A stretch of 20,146 nucleotides of DNA from Pleurocapsa sp. MO_226.B13 (GCA_030064795.1 JASJEI010000308.1:1-20146), one strand, 5' to 3'. Positions 6,552 through 14,643 are shown, counted from the first letter of the stretch. Notes: generated from the sequence alone by a model not told the origin. Program-made: numbers and translations.

Positions 6552-6574
6552 AGAGCGATAGTACGGTTAAGAGC

Positions 6575-7024
6575 GTGGAAGCGATTATTTTTGTCGGTTT
6601 ACAAGCTTCGGGAAAATCTTCTTTTTATCGAGCCAAGTTGGTCGATACTCATATTCGACTCAATTTAGATATGCTCAAGACTCGCCATCGAGAAAAGCTC
6701 TTATTTGAGGCTTGTTTAGAGGCAAAGCAGTCACTCGTCATTGATAATACCAATCCGACACCAAGCGACCGCCTAAGATACATCTTACCTGCCAAGAAAC
6801 ACAAGTTTAGTATTACTGGTTACTATTTCCAATCCAACCTAGAAGAATGTAAACAGCGCAACAGTCAACGTGAAGGGAAATCCAAGATTCCTTTAGTTGG
6901 TATTTTAGCTACCGCCAAAAAATTACAATTACCCAGTTACCAAGAAGGTTTCGATCGCTTATACTATGTGGCGATCGCGGAAAATAATTCTTTTACTGTT
7001 AAGCAATGGCAAGATGCACTTTGA
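6575..7024 (+). CDS. P-loop polynucleotide-kinase-like protein
   Basis: I choose GTG 6575, giving 149 residues that begin directly at the first strand; the reading frame stays open upstream to 6488, but that part overlaps the micropeptide and resembles nothing. Walker A is GLQASGKSS (8-16). RLNLDMLK (28-35) sits where T4 Pnk-type kinases place the nucleotide-contact segment. VIDNTNPT..DR (55-66) is the Walker-B-like/substrate motif, ECKQRN..R (91-99) the lid arginines, and EGFDRLYYV (124-132) the family's C-terminal signature. These features match 5'-OH polynucleotide kinases of the PNKP/T4 Pnk superfamily without a phosphatase domain. The 3' end overlaps the Thg1-like gene by 11 bp, implying coupled translation and a shared RNA-repair role. 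Confidence 0.8.
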   Translation: MEAIIFVGLQASGKSSFYRAKLVDTHIRLNLDMLKTRHREKLLFEACLEAKQSLVIDNTNPTPSDRLRYILPAKKHKFSITGYYFQSNLEECKQRNSQREGKSKIPLVGILATAKKLQLPSYQEGFDRLYYVAIAENNSFTVKQWQDAL

Positions 7025-7775
7025 CGAACTAGATAAAATCATGCGAGTCTATGAAACGGCTCACGATTATTCTGTTTTACCTAACATTTATATGGTAGCG
7101 AGACTGGATGGACGTAATTTTACTCGCCTCACCAAAGAAACCCACCAGTTTCAAGCACCCTTTGACGAACAGTTTCGCGACTATATGCTAGCTACCGTCG
7201 AACACCTAATGAATTGTGGTTTCAAAGTTGTATACGGCTATACCCAAAGCGATGAAATTTCTCTATTGCTCGATCTGGCAGAAAATACTTTTAACCGTAA
7301 GTTACGCAAACTCAATTCTGTCTTAGCTAGTGAAGCTAGTGCTAAGTTTTCCTTACTACTGAAAGATCTGGGATGCTTCGATTGTCGTATTTCCCAATTA
7401 CCCAATATTGAACTGGTAATTGATTATTTTCGTTGGCGACAACAGGATGCTCATCGTAATTCCCTTAGTTCTCATTGTTACTGGTGTCTGCGTCGGGATG
7501 GTAATTCGGCTACTAAAGCTACCTCAATGATGTCAGGCTTATCTCAAGCAGACAAAAACGAATTATTATTTCAACACGGAATTAATTTCAACGATTTACC
7601 CACCTGGCAAAAAAGAGGTTCGGGACTCTATTGGCAAGAATATCAAAAAACAGGATACAACCCCCAGAGTGGAGAAAACACTTTAGTAACAAGGCAAAAA
7701 ATTAAGCGAGATTTAGAAATACCGATGAAAGATGAATATAGTCAGTTTCTTCGAGAGTTGTTAGTTAAATATTAA
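7014..7775 (+). CDS. Thg1-like 3'-5' RNA polymerase / tRNA(His) guanylyltransferase family
   Basis: The start at ATG 7014, 11 bp inside the upstream gene, gives 253 residues. Family motifs are clear: VARLDGRNFTRLTK (28-41) with metal-binding D32-G33, GYTQSDEISLLL (75-86) with D80/E81, LNSVLASEASAKF (100-112), and SGLSQADKNELLF...INFNDLP (174-196). Thg1 enzymes add nucleotides to RNA 5' ends in the 3'-5' direction after activating the 5' phosphate. Cyanobacteria encode G-1 of tRNA-His in DNA, so bacterial Thg1-like proteins are thought to repair truncated 5' ends. The eukaryotic HINNLYN segment is replaced here by HRNSLSSHCYW (147-157), as expected for a divergent form. The kinase partner could supply the 5' phosphate this enzyme needs. 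Confidence 0.9.
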   Translation: MHFDELDKIMRVYETAHDYSVLPNIYMVARLDGRNFTRLTKETHQFQAPFDEQFRDYMLATVEHLMNCGFKVVYGYTQSDEISLLLDLAENTFNRKLRKLNSVLASEASAKFSLLLKDLGCFDCRISQLPNIELVIDYFRWRQQDAHRNSLSSHCYWCLRRDGNSATKATSMMSGLSQADKNELLFQHGINFNDLPTWQKRGSGLYWQEYQKTGYNPQSGENTLVTRQKIKRDLEIPMKDEYSQFLRELLVKY

Positions 7776-7832
7776 AATGGCGATCGCGATTTACTGATTC
7801 GTCTTATCTACTTTGGTTTAATTGCTAGATTA

Positions 7833-7856
7833 TAACTATAGTCATGACCATAGTTA
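7833..7856. promoter_or_regulatory. 24-bp palindromic operator of the toxin-antitoxin pair
   Basis: TAACTAT (7833-7839) is mirrored by ATAGTTA (7850-7856) around the core GTCATGAC (7841-7848); 11 of 12 base pairs are symmetric. It ends 7 bp before ATG 7864. Phd/YefM-family antitoxins bind such palindromes to repress their own operon. Its position also shows that the longer TTG-7822 reading frame is not the real start. Confidence 0.7.
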
Positions 7857-7863
7857 CATCAAT

Positions 7864-8091
7864 ATGAATGTTTCCAAAAGTAAACTCAAAAGCCAACTAC
7901 TAGAGTTTTTAAGGCTAGTAGAGTCTAATGACGAAGAAATTATAGTAACCGATCGGGGTAGACCAGTAGCTAAAATTTCTAAGTATAGAGAAGTTCCCCC
8001 AACCAAAGAGTTATTTCAAGATCTGCGCGGTAGGGTCAAATACTTAGAAGATATTACCACTCCTACTATAGAAGAATGGGAGGAGAATTGA
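7864..8091 (+). CDS. Phd/YefM-family antitoxin
   Basis: A 75-residue protein. Residues 1-42 fit the Phd/YefM DNA-binding fold: NVSKSKLKSQLLEFLRLVESNDEEI, then IVTDRGRPVAKISKY, the classic strand-turn-strand ending in K/R-P-V-A. The acidic C-terminal tail (about 45-75) is the segment that wraps the toxin. The family neutralises the cognate toxin and represses the operon. ATG 7864 follows the palindrome at 7833-7856; ATG 7868 is out of frame. Its stop overlaps the toxin start by 4 bases (TTGA), the usual antitoxin-first order. Divergence in the C-terminus is normal because it matches one specific toxin. Confidence 0.88.
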   Translation: MNVSKSKLKSQLLEFLRLVESNDEEIIVTDRGRPVAKISKYREVPPTKELFQDLRGRVKYLEDITTPTIEEWEEN

Positions 8092-8480
8092 CTATTATTC
8101 TCGATACCTGTTCTTTATTATGGTGGAGTCTCGACCCCGATGAACTTTCTTCGTCTGCTCAAATTGCTATTGAAGAGATGGAAAAGTCCAAAAACGGCAT
8201 GACTTCGGCAATGGCTATCTGGGAAATTGCTATCAAAGTGAAAAATCAAAAGCTAGATCTTGGCGTACCGTTGATTAAATATGTGGCTAGGCTGAAACAG
8301 TCAGATGTAGTCAAAATTATTCCAGTAGAAATAGATGTCTTAGTTGAGAGTGTAAATTTAGTATGGTCTCATCGAGATCCAGTAGACAGAATTATGATTG
8401 CTTTAGCCGAGCGATATAACACACCAATTATTACTAGAGATCGAAAAATTAGAGATTTTTACAACAATGTCATTTGGTAA
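8088..8480 (+). CDS. PIN-domain toxin RNase (VapC-like)
   Basis: TTG 8088 overlaps the antitoxin stop and gives 130 residues beginning MTIILDTCSLLWW; ATG 8076 in frame would add four residues. GGGAGGAG (8078-8085) lies just upstream. The PIN acidic residues are D6 (LDTCS), E46 (AIWEIAIK), D100 in HRDPVDR and D118 (TRDRKI), so the active site looks intact. VapC toxins are Mg2+-dependent endoribonucleases, many of which cut tRNA or rRNA; this one's target is unknown. It forms a standard type II toxin-antitoxin module with the upstream gene and sits directly after the putative RNA-repair operon. Confidence 0.9.
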   Translation: MTIILDTCSLLWWSLDPDELSSSAQIAIEEMEKSKNGMTSAMAIWEIAIKVKNQKLDLGVPLIKYVARLKQSDVVKIIPVEIDVLVESVNLVWSHRDPVDRIMIALAERYNTPIITRDRKIRDFYNNVIW

Positions 8481-8580
8481 AAACAATAGACAAGTATTTT
8501 AAAAGCGATCGCGGTGGAGCTTTAGAATAACTGCGGTATAGAAATTTTAGATAAAGAACTACCAAAGAAGAGATAGCATT

Positions 8581-8647
8581 ATGAGTAAGCATATTAAACT
8601 GCACTAGCCCAAGTAGTTAATGGTTTAGAAGCCTTTGAGGAAAATCG
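8581..8647 (+). pseudogene. Possible decayed short reading frame
   Basis: ATG 8581 opens MSKHIKLH and stops at TAG 8605. Shifting by one base near 8601 continues as ALAQVVNGLEAFEEN up to the lipoprotein ATG. This is compatible with a small gene broken by a one-base indel, but no family is recognised and chance is possible. The rest of 8481-8580 holds a HIP1 site and nothing else I can name. Confidence 0.2.
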
Positions 8648-9595
8648 ATGCGAAAAACGATAACTTTACTGGTTCTTGTAACTTCGCTTCTTGCAAGCTG
8701 TAGTAATCCAAGAATCGACACCTCATCAAAGGACTCAATGAAGTCCTCAATAGAGAAAGTACGCCAGTCTCTTCCAGAAGACCAAAGAGGAGAATTCGAT
8801 CGGGCATTTCAAATTATTGTGTTCGGTCAAATGAAAGACATCTATACCTCAAAAATGCCGTTACCAATCTACCCAGAGCAAAAGATCAAAGAGTTAGTCA
8901 ACGGAAAAACTGGTCTGGAAATAATAGCGTCTGCTGAAGATGTCAAAAGAAAACTACTAGAGGAGCAAAAAAAGTATATTCTTCAAGAGATTCAAGAATT
9001 AGAAGCTAAAAAAGCATCTGCCGAAAATGACAAACTTCAGTTGGCTAAATTCAAAGTTGTTCAATCTCGTTTTTACAAGCAAAAACGACCATATCGGGAT
9101 GAGGAAGAATTAATTATTGAAGTGACTATGAAAAATGGAACAACTCAACCCGTATCGGGAGGTTATTTTGTTGGAATATTGTCTCAACCCGATCGGTCAG
9201 TACCTTGGCTACAAGAGTCATTTAGTTATTCAATTCCTGGTGGTTTAGAACCCGAAGAAGAAGTTAATTTGCGTTTAGCTCCAAGATATTCAAACCAACG
9301 GCGCACAGCAGAACTTACTCAAGATGCCGTTTTTACTGTTGAAGCAAAACAACTTAATGGAGCTAACAAAGAGCCACTATTTTCGGCGTGCAAATTTACT
9401 CAAAAAGATGAAACAAAATTAAAAAAACTGAAAGAAAGTTTACGCCATGAACAAATAATCAGAAGCGTACAGTATGATTACGATACATTATTAAATCAAT
9501 ATAGATTAGGTCAATATAGATTAAGTCAAGATAGGTGTCCAGAAGGCTATGATTACAGATATAACCGTAATTTAAAAGTCGAATTACTGCCCTAA
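8648..9595 (+). CDS. DUF6694-like lipoprotein
   Basis: A 315-residue exported lipoprotein. It has a signal peptide with lipobox LASC (Cys18), followed by the N-terminal block RIDTSS.DSM..SIEKVR.SLPE..R.EFDRAF (about 23-56), which I recognise as the DUF6694 type. A coiled-coil stretch rich in E/K (about 100-140) precedes a beta-rich C-terminal half (about 145-245). The tail is Tyr/Arg-rich, with a short duplicated segment (QYRLGQYRLSQ). The start is well supported: GAGGA lies 7 nt before ATG 8648. It is probably anchored in the plasma or outer membrane facing the periplasm. Function unknown; it appears monocistronic. Confidence 0.8.
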   Translation: MRKTITLLVLVTSLLASCSNPRIDTSSKDSMKSSIEKVRQSLPEDQRGEFDRAFQIIVFGQMKDIYTSKMPLPIYPEQKIKELVNGKTGLEIIASAEDVKRKLLEEQKKYILQEIQELEAKKASAENDKLQLAKFKVVQSRFYKQKRPYRDEEELIIEVTMKNGTTQPVSGGYFVGILSQPDRSVPWLQESFSYSIPGGLEPEEEVNLRLAPRYSNQRRTAELTQDAVFTVEAKQLNGANKEPLFSACKFTQKDETKLKKLKESLRHEQIIRSVQYDYDTLLNQYRLGQYRLSQDRCPEGYDYRYNRNLKVELLP

Positions 9596-9680
9596 CCTCT
9601 TTCTAGCTCCACGTACCGAATCGAGTTGTTTCAACGCCATACCAGCAACCAAGCAAACACTCCCAGTAATATAGAGTCCT

Positions 9681-9836
9681 TTATTTATTATCAGTACCCA
9701 TACCCACAAACCGCACGATTCCAAAAGCCATTAGTGCAGCAATAATGATCGGCATGATAACCACATACTGAGTGTGTTCGGGTTTGTCCTGCTTCAGTCC
9801 GAGAGCTTCATTCTTGATAATTTTCCTCACTAACAT
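9681..9836 (-). CDS. Possible 51-residue membrane protein
   Basis: On the minus strand, ATG 9836 opens a 51-codon frame (GTG 9851 is an alternative start) ending TAA 9681-9683. The product has a polar, basic N-terminal half (MLVRKIIKNEALGLKQDK) and one hydrophobic helix (YVVIMPIIIAALMAFGIVRFV, about 24-44), a plausible tail-anchored small protein. No family is recognised. It is opposite to both flanking genes. There is no strong Shine-Dalgarno. It could also be a leftover C-terminal piece of a longer gene, though an in-frame stop lies just upstream of GTG 9851. Confidence 0.45.
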   Translation of the reverse strand: MLVRKIIKNEALGLKQDKPEHTQYVVIMPIIIAALMAFGIVRFVGMGTDNK

Positions 9837-10047
9837 CGGGTTACGTCCCACCAGTGGTTAAAGTTCTGCCAGCCTCAAGAATTACTGACTCTAGATAGTG
9901 AAAACAATAACCCCGTCCAATCAATAGAGCGATCGCCACATAGACTATATTTTGTCATCAGCAAATCAGCGAAAAGTTCGAGTAAACATCAGATCGGGAA
10001 GGATAACGATAAGCTAATAAATTAGAGAAAATTTTTTAGCCGAGAAT
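9837..10047. other. Intergenic stretch before the antiporter gene
   Basis: Together with the small minus-strand frame at 9681-9836, this fills the 452-bp gap 9596-10047. It holds a HIP1 site near 9928 and an AT-rich run just before ATG 10048. I see no RNA gene, strong hairpin or clear promoter. Confidence 0.4.
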
Positions 10048-11454
10048 ATGACCGATAACTTTTATATGTTGACTTGGAATTGGCTCACGAGTTCACCTTT
10101 ACTCGCTGCTGCGACAGAAACTGCGACAGAATCCAATGCAGAAGAAGGTACTCTAGTCCTGGCTGGAGTCTTGCTGAGTCTAGTCATAATTTATTTTGCT
10201 AGTCAATTAGGAGGAGAAATTTGTTCGAGAATTAATTTACCACCTGTATTAGGACAATTAGTTGGTGGGGTACTGGTTGGCATTTCTGCCTTTCGTCTTT
10301 TGGTTTTTCCCGAAGCTGGCTCTACAGCAGAGGACTCTTTAATCATCAATCTGCTTCAGAGTACCGCAGGATTGCCTTCAGAATCTGCCTCGTCGGTGTT
10401 TGCTGCCCAAAGTGAGGTAATCACTCTTCTTTCAGAATTAGGAGTAATTATTCTGCTGTTTGAAATTGGTCTAGAATCCGATCTCAAAGAATTAATTCGC
10501 GTCGGCCCGATCGCTGCTGTCGTCGCAGTCGTGGGAGTAGTCGCTCCCTTTATTGCCGGTACGGTAGGTTTGGTCTACATCTTCAACACTCCCGTTGTGC
10601 CAGCAATTTTTGCCGGGGCAGCTTTAACCGCCACTAGTATTGGGATTACCGCTAAAGTATTGGCAGAACTAGGAGAGCTTGGTTCAAAAGAAGGTCAGAT
10701 TATTATTGGTGCAGCCGTACTAGATGATATTTTAGGCATTGTCGTTTTAGCAGTAGTAGCTAGTCTGGTCAAAGATGGAGAAATTCAAATTACTAATATT
10801 GTCTACCTAGTAATTAGTGCCGCAGTATTTTTAATTGGAGCGATTTTACTAGGACGTTTGATTAGTCCTCTAATAGTCGGATTGGTCAATAAAATGAACA
10901 CGCGAGGTGAAGTATTATTAACTGGGTTGGTGTTTGCTTTCGTATTATCTTATATTGCAACAGCAATTCACCTAGAAGGAATTTTAGGAGCGTTTGCTGC
11001 GGGATTGATTCTGGCAGAAACCGAAAAACGCAAAGAATTAGAAGAACAAGTAATTCCTCTTGCCGATTTCCTCGTTCCCATATTTTTTGTCTGTGTGGGT
11101 GCTAAAACAGATTTGAGCGTACTCAATCCATCTATTCCTAGCAATCGTGAAGGATTAATTATTGCCACATTTTTAATTTTGGTTGCTATCCTAGGGAAAG
11201 TCATTACGGGATTTACTATTTTTGGCAACCCAGATCTGAACAAATTGGCAATCGGTGTAGGGATGATTCCTAGAGGAGAAGTAGGTTTAGTGTTTGCAGG
11301 TGTAGGTTCAGCTAGTGGAGCATTATCTGAGGCTACAGAAGCAGCAATCATTATGATGGTAATCTCGACTACCTTTGTCGCCCCTCCTTTATTACGTTTG
11401 GTATTTAAAGAGAAGGAAACTGTAACTCAATCAGTGGACAAAGTTAAAGAATGA
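10048..11454 (+). CDS. CPA2-family Na+(K+)/H+ antiporter, NhaS3-like
   Basis: A 468-residue polytopic protein with about 12 hydrophobic segments from residue 34 to 452. It carries the CPA2 signature of two adjacent aspartates in a mid-membrane helix (AAVLDDILGIVVLAVV, D226-D227), which mark electrogenic Na+/H+ exchange. Other hallmarks are FEIGLESDLKEL (138-149), GAFAAGLILAETEKR (314-328) and MIPRGEVGLVFAGVG (406-420). An unusual Ala/Glu-rich N-terminus (about 19-33) precedes the first helix. Size and motifs resemble cyanobacterial NhaS3, a thylakoid antiporter in Synechocystis, but orthology is not proven by eye. No KTN/TrkA domain follows. It appears monocistronic, and ATG 10066 is an alternative start. 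Confidence 0.9.
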   Translation: MTDNFYMLTWNWLTSSPLLAAATETATESNAEEGTLVLAGVLLSLVIIYFASQLGGEICSRINLPPVLGQLVGGVLVGISAFRLLVFPEAGSTAEDSLIINLLQSTAGLPSESASSVFAAQSEVITLLSELGVIILLFEIGLESDLKELIRVGPIAAVVAVVGVVAPFIAGTVGLVYIFNTPVVPAIFAGAALTATSIGITAKVLAELGELGSKEGQIIIGAAVLDDILGIVVLAVVASLVKDGEIQITNIVYLVISAAVFLIGAILLGRLISPLIVGLVNKMNTRGEVLLTGLVFAFVLSYIATAIHLEGILGAFAAGLILAETEKRKELEEQVIPLADFLVPIFFVCVGAKTDLSVLNPSIPSNREGLIIATFLILVAILGKVITGFTIFGNPDLNKLAIGVGMIPRGEVGLVFAGVGSASGALSEATEAAIIMMVISTTFVAPPLLRLVFKEKETVTQSVDKVKE

Positions 11455-11763
11455 CAACATAATTGGGCCAAGTTTGTTACCAAGACATCTATAAAATAAA
11501 TTAGCCTGGGAATTTTGCCAAAAATAGTTTATGAAACCAAATTGCTTCTTTTTACGTCTCGATAGATCGAAATTCAAGAATGGGTACTATAGAGTTCTAA
11601 TGAGATTGGCTGAGAAGATTTTGAGTTCGGCACTGCTGCTGATTAAACACTATAATTGGACACTAAATCCCGCTCGGTGCTTGTATTTTAGTTTTCGACG
11701 GGAGTCTTGGCTTACCCCGTATCCGATGACTCAGTTACCTACTGTTTGTGAGGAGCAATAATT
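11455..11763. other. Intergenic stretch upstream of the amidase
   Basis: Contains a 76-codon frame (ATG 11531 to 11761) whose product is Arg/Leu/Cys-rich without recognisable features and ends three bases before the amidase GTG. I treat it as probably noncoding. A strong GAGGAG lies about 8 nt before the amidase start. Confidence 0.4.
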
Positions 11764-13674
11764 GTGAGATTTCACTGGCTATTATCAGGTTTTATAGGTG
11801 TTTTTCTGTTATGTTCTCCCGCCAAGGCAGGAAAAATTCTATCTTGGGAATTTTCAGAGCAAGAGCATAATTTAGTCTTTACCACTGACGAGGGGGTACA
11901 GCCTGAAGCACAGCTACTAAGTAACCCCACTCGTTTGGCGATCGATCTACCTGGAACTACTCTCGGTAGAGAAACTGTTAAAGAAAGTTACCCTGGGCCG
12001 ATTAGGGGATTTCGGATTGGACAACCAGAACCAGATACCTCCCGTATTGTGGTCGAACTTGCTCCTGGTTATACTATCGACTCCGATGACATTGAATTTA
12101 AAAGTATTTCTGCTACGAGATGGGAGGTAGAGCTTCCACAACCAAAAGTTTCCCGTGTAAATACTGCTAGCAATGAAGATCCTGAAGTTTTGGATCTACC
12201 CCAAGTTGAGTTCCCTGAATCTCTCCCTGGATTAGAGACAGCTGAAATCCCAGGTAGAACTACTAGCGATCGCCCTAGCAATCAAACTAGCGATCGTCCT
12301 ACCGCTCGGACAATTGGCGATTCTCCCCACATTAGAGCCACTAAAAATGGCTTTTTTGTTGCGATTGATGGCAATCGCAAAATGAAAATTGATTCGGAGA
12401 GGCAAGGCGATCGGATTGACTTTTTTCTGGAAGGTATTACTCTGCCCCCCGATTTAGTTTCTCAGTCTCTAGGAGTAGACGAATACGGTGTCTCTAGCAT
12501 CGAATTTGAACAGGTAGATGATAGCGAAGCGGTGATTAGTCTTACCGTTACTGAGGATAGTCCTGACTGGTTGGCTACTTTTAGCCGGATTCAAGGTTTA
12601 CTCTTAGTACCCAAAGGTAAATTACCGACTTCGACAACTGTTGCCACCAGTTCTGGAAATGCTGAGTTAGAACCCATGGGTGAAACAACCCCCAGCGATC
12701 GGCAAGCTAGTCAAGGTGAATTTAGCTCGATCGATGAAATTGAACTGGGCAATGATAATACAAAGTTACTAGTTAATGCTAACAATCCCTTAGCAGCAGT
12801 AGCCTCTCGCGACAGTAACGGCATCTATCAAGTTACCATCGATAACGCGGAATTAGCCGAGAATTTTAAAGGGCCAGAGTTAGTAGCAGGTAGCCCAGTA
12901 TCCGAACTCAAAGTACGCCAAGAAGACTCTAGAGTAGTTTTAGAAATTACTACCAGATTGAGATATCGCCTCGGACAGCTTCGGGCTGAAGATAAGGCGA
13001 TCGCTTTACCGATTGAAGTTGGTGTTGCCCCTCTCCCTCAAGCAGATGCCCCCTTATTACCGCCAACCCTTTCTAAAGCTCCTAAAAATAGACCCTTACC
13101 GATAGTTCCCGCATCAGTTCCTGCCAGCGATCGCCCTAGAGTAATTATCGATCCAGGACACGGCGGAAAAGATCCAGGCGCAATTGGCATCGGTGGGTTT
13201 CAAGAAAAAGATGTAGTCTTACCTATTTCCTTAGACGTAACCGAAATTCTCAAGAAACAGGGTATTGATGTGATCATAACCAGGGACACCGATCACTTTA
13301 TCAGTTTGAAAGGTAGAACTAACATGGCTAACGAACTCGATGCCGACTTGTTTGTCAGTATTCATGCCAATGCTATTAACCTCAGCCGTCCCGATGTCAA
13401 TGGTTTGGAGACTTACTACTACAATAGTGGTCGTCGTCTGGCAGAAGTAATCCACTGGAATATCCTCAATGGAGTTAATATAGACAACCGAGGTATTCGT
13501 CGAGCCAGATTTTTTGTGCTGCGACATTCGACTATGCCCGCAGTCCTAGTTGAAGTGGGCTTCTTGACTGGGGCAGTCGATTCTTCGCGGTTGAAAGACC
13601 CCAATCACCGTCGTCAAATGGCTGAGGCGATCGCCAGAGGCATTATCGAGTATATTAAACAAAAGAATTTGTAA
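11764..13674 (+). CDS. Periplasmic N-acetylmuramoyl-L-alanine amidase with two AMIN domains
   Basis: A 636-residue exported hydrolase that cuts the MurNAc-L-Ala bond of peptidoglycan during cell separation. The signal peptide spans 1-22 (SPAKA before Gly23). The first AMIN domain is at about 24-125, a second beta-rich AMIN-like region at about 325-415, and Pro/Ser-rich linkers lie between. The Amidase_3 domain runs 458-634, with zinc ligands H466 (DPGHGGKDPGA), E481 (FQEKDV) and H534 (SIHAN) and catalytic E597 (VEVGF), so it should be active. AMIN domains target the septum or peptidoglycan. The start is GTG 11764 with GAGGAG upstream. murI follows 93 bp downstream; the pairing of this amidase with murI is, from memory, conserved in cyanobacteria. 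Confidence 0.95.
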   Translation: MRFHWLLSGFIGVFLLCSPAKAGKILSWEFSEQEHNLVFTTDEGVQPEAQLLSNPTRLAIDLPGTTLGRETVKESYPGPIRGFRIGQPEPDTSRIVVELAPGYTIDSDDIEFKSISATRWEVELPQPKVSRVNTASNEDPEVLDLPQVEFPESLPGLETAEIPGRTTSDRPSNQTSDRPTARTIGDSPHIRATKNGFFVAIDGNRKMKIDSERQGDRIDFFLEGITLPPDLVSQSLGVDEYGVSSIEFEQVDDSEAVISLTVTEDSPDWLATFSRIQGLLLVPKGKLPTSTTVATSSGNAELEPMGETTPSDRQASQGEFSSIDEIELGNDNTKLLVNANNPLAAVASRDSNGIYQVTIDNAELAENFKGPELVAGSPVSELKVRQEDSRVVLEITTRLRYRLGQLRAEDKAIALPIEVGVAPLPQADAPLLPPTLSKAPKNRPLPIVPASVPASDRPRVIIDPGHGGKDPGAIGIGGFQEKDVVLPISLDVTEILKKQGIDVIITRDTDHFISLKGRTNMANELDADLFVSIHANAINLSRPDVNGLETYYYNSGRRLAEVIHWNILNGVNIDNRGIRRARFFVLRHSTMPAVLVEVGFLTGAVDSSRLKDPNHRRQMAEAIARGIIEYIKQKNL

Positions 13675-13767
13675 GTATATTGACTGGGATAAAGCTATCC
13701 TCAGCTAGATTACTTATTACCCTAAAATTACCCAATATATTACTATTTAAGATTAAAAGTTAAACAG

Positions 13768-14601
13768 ATGAAAAATTCAAATCAGCGCATCGGCTTGTTT
13801 GATAGCGGTGTGGGTGGATTGACAGTATTAAGAGAAATGTATCGCCAGATGCCTACTGAATCTCTACTCTACTTTGCTGATTCAGCCCGTTTACCCTATG
13901 GTACGCGATCGCCTGGAGAAATTCTCCAGTTTGTCCGCGAGATTTTAGACTGGATGTGCGCTCAGGACGTAAAAATGATTATCATGGCTTGCAATACTAG
14001 TTCTGCATTAGCTCTAGAAGCCGTACGTAAAGACTACGATCTACCTATTTTGGGAGTAGTTCTTTCTGGAGCAAAAGCTGCGGTCAAAAAAGGTCAACGT
14101 ATCGGCGTAATTGCTACTTCAGCCACGGCAAATAGTCATGCCTATCGTCAGGCAATACAAGAAATCAATCCCCAAACCAAAGTTTGGGAAGTTGCCTGTC
14201 CTGAATTTGTTCATCTGATCGAGCAAAATCAACTCTACACAGATTATACTCATCGAGTAGCTCAAAACTATCTTCGACCACTACTCGACAAAAATATTGA
14301 TACGTTGATCTATGGTTGTACTCACTACAGACACTTGGAAAAAACCATTCGTCCTTTATTACCTCCCTCGGTACGGATTATCGATCCAGCAGAACATATT
14401 GTAGTTGCTGCCGAAAAAGAATTATCTTTACTAGGACTGCGTAACGAACAGCTTCCGCTACCAACACGTTTCTATGTCAGTGGCTGTTGTCAACAATTTG
14501 CCAGTATCTCTCAACAATGGCTTGGCTTCTATCCTCAAGTGACACAAATCCATACTCAAAAACCATCATTAGAAATGATGGCTCTCAATCCCGTAGAATA
14601 A
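13768..14601 (+). CDS. murI: Glutamate racemase
   Basis: A 277-residue cytosolic enzyme that converts L-glutamate to D-glutamate for peptidoglycan stems. The N-terminus IGLFDSGVGGLTVLR (8-22) and YFADSARLPYG (35-45) are signatures. The two catalytic cysteines are present: C75 in ACNTSS and C184 in GCTHY. IIDPAEH (204-210) is also family-typical. The length is normal. A small deviation is GVVLSGAKAA (96-105), where most homologues have G-V-I-x-P-G-A; this is unlikely to abolish activity. It follows the amidase by 93 bp and probably shares its regulation; the gap has no obvious terminator. Confidence 0.97.
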   Translation: MKNSNQRIGLFDSGVGGLTVLREMYRQMPTESLLYFADSARLPYGTRSPGEILQFVREILDWMCAQDVKMIIMACNTSSALALEAVRKDYDLPILGVVLSGAKAAVKKGQRIGVIATSATANSHAYRQAIQEINPQTKVWEVACPEFVHLIEQNQLYTDYTHRVAQNYLRPLLDKNIDTLIYGCTHYRHLEKTIRPLLPPSVRIIDPAEHIVVAAEKELSLLGLRNEQLPLPTRFYVSGCCQQFASISQQWLGFYPQVTQIHTQKPSLEMMALNPVE

Positions 14602-14643
14602 ACAACTAGGGAAAGATCTAAGTAGATGAGTATTTTTAGTCTT

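Noticed and set aside
6488..6574. Longer start for the kinase-like protein
   Set aside because: The extra 29 residues precede the first strand of the P-loop fold, match nothing in the family and overlap the micropeptide frame.
6966..7013. Longer start for the Thg1-like protein
   Set aside because: The residues come from reading the kinase gene out of frame; ATG 7014 begins just before the family-typical N-terminus.
7822..7863. Upstream TTG extension of the antitoxin gene
   Set aside because: The added codons lie over the operator palindrome and give a His/Tyr-rich stretch foreign to Phd/YefM proteins; ATG 7864 is better.
11531..11761. 76-codon frame between the antiporter and amidase genes
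   Set aside because: Arg/Cys/Trp-rich product without domain, membrane helix or good start context; ends in the amidase leader.
13231..13604. Two minus-strand frames inside the amidase catalytic domain
   Set aside because: Overlap an intact, motif-complete coding region; low-complexity shadows.
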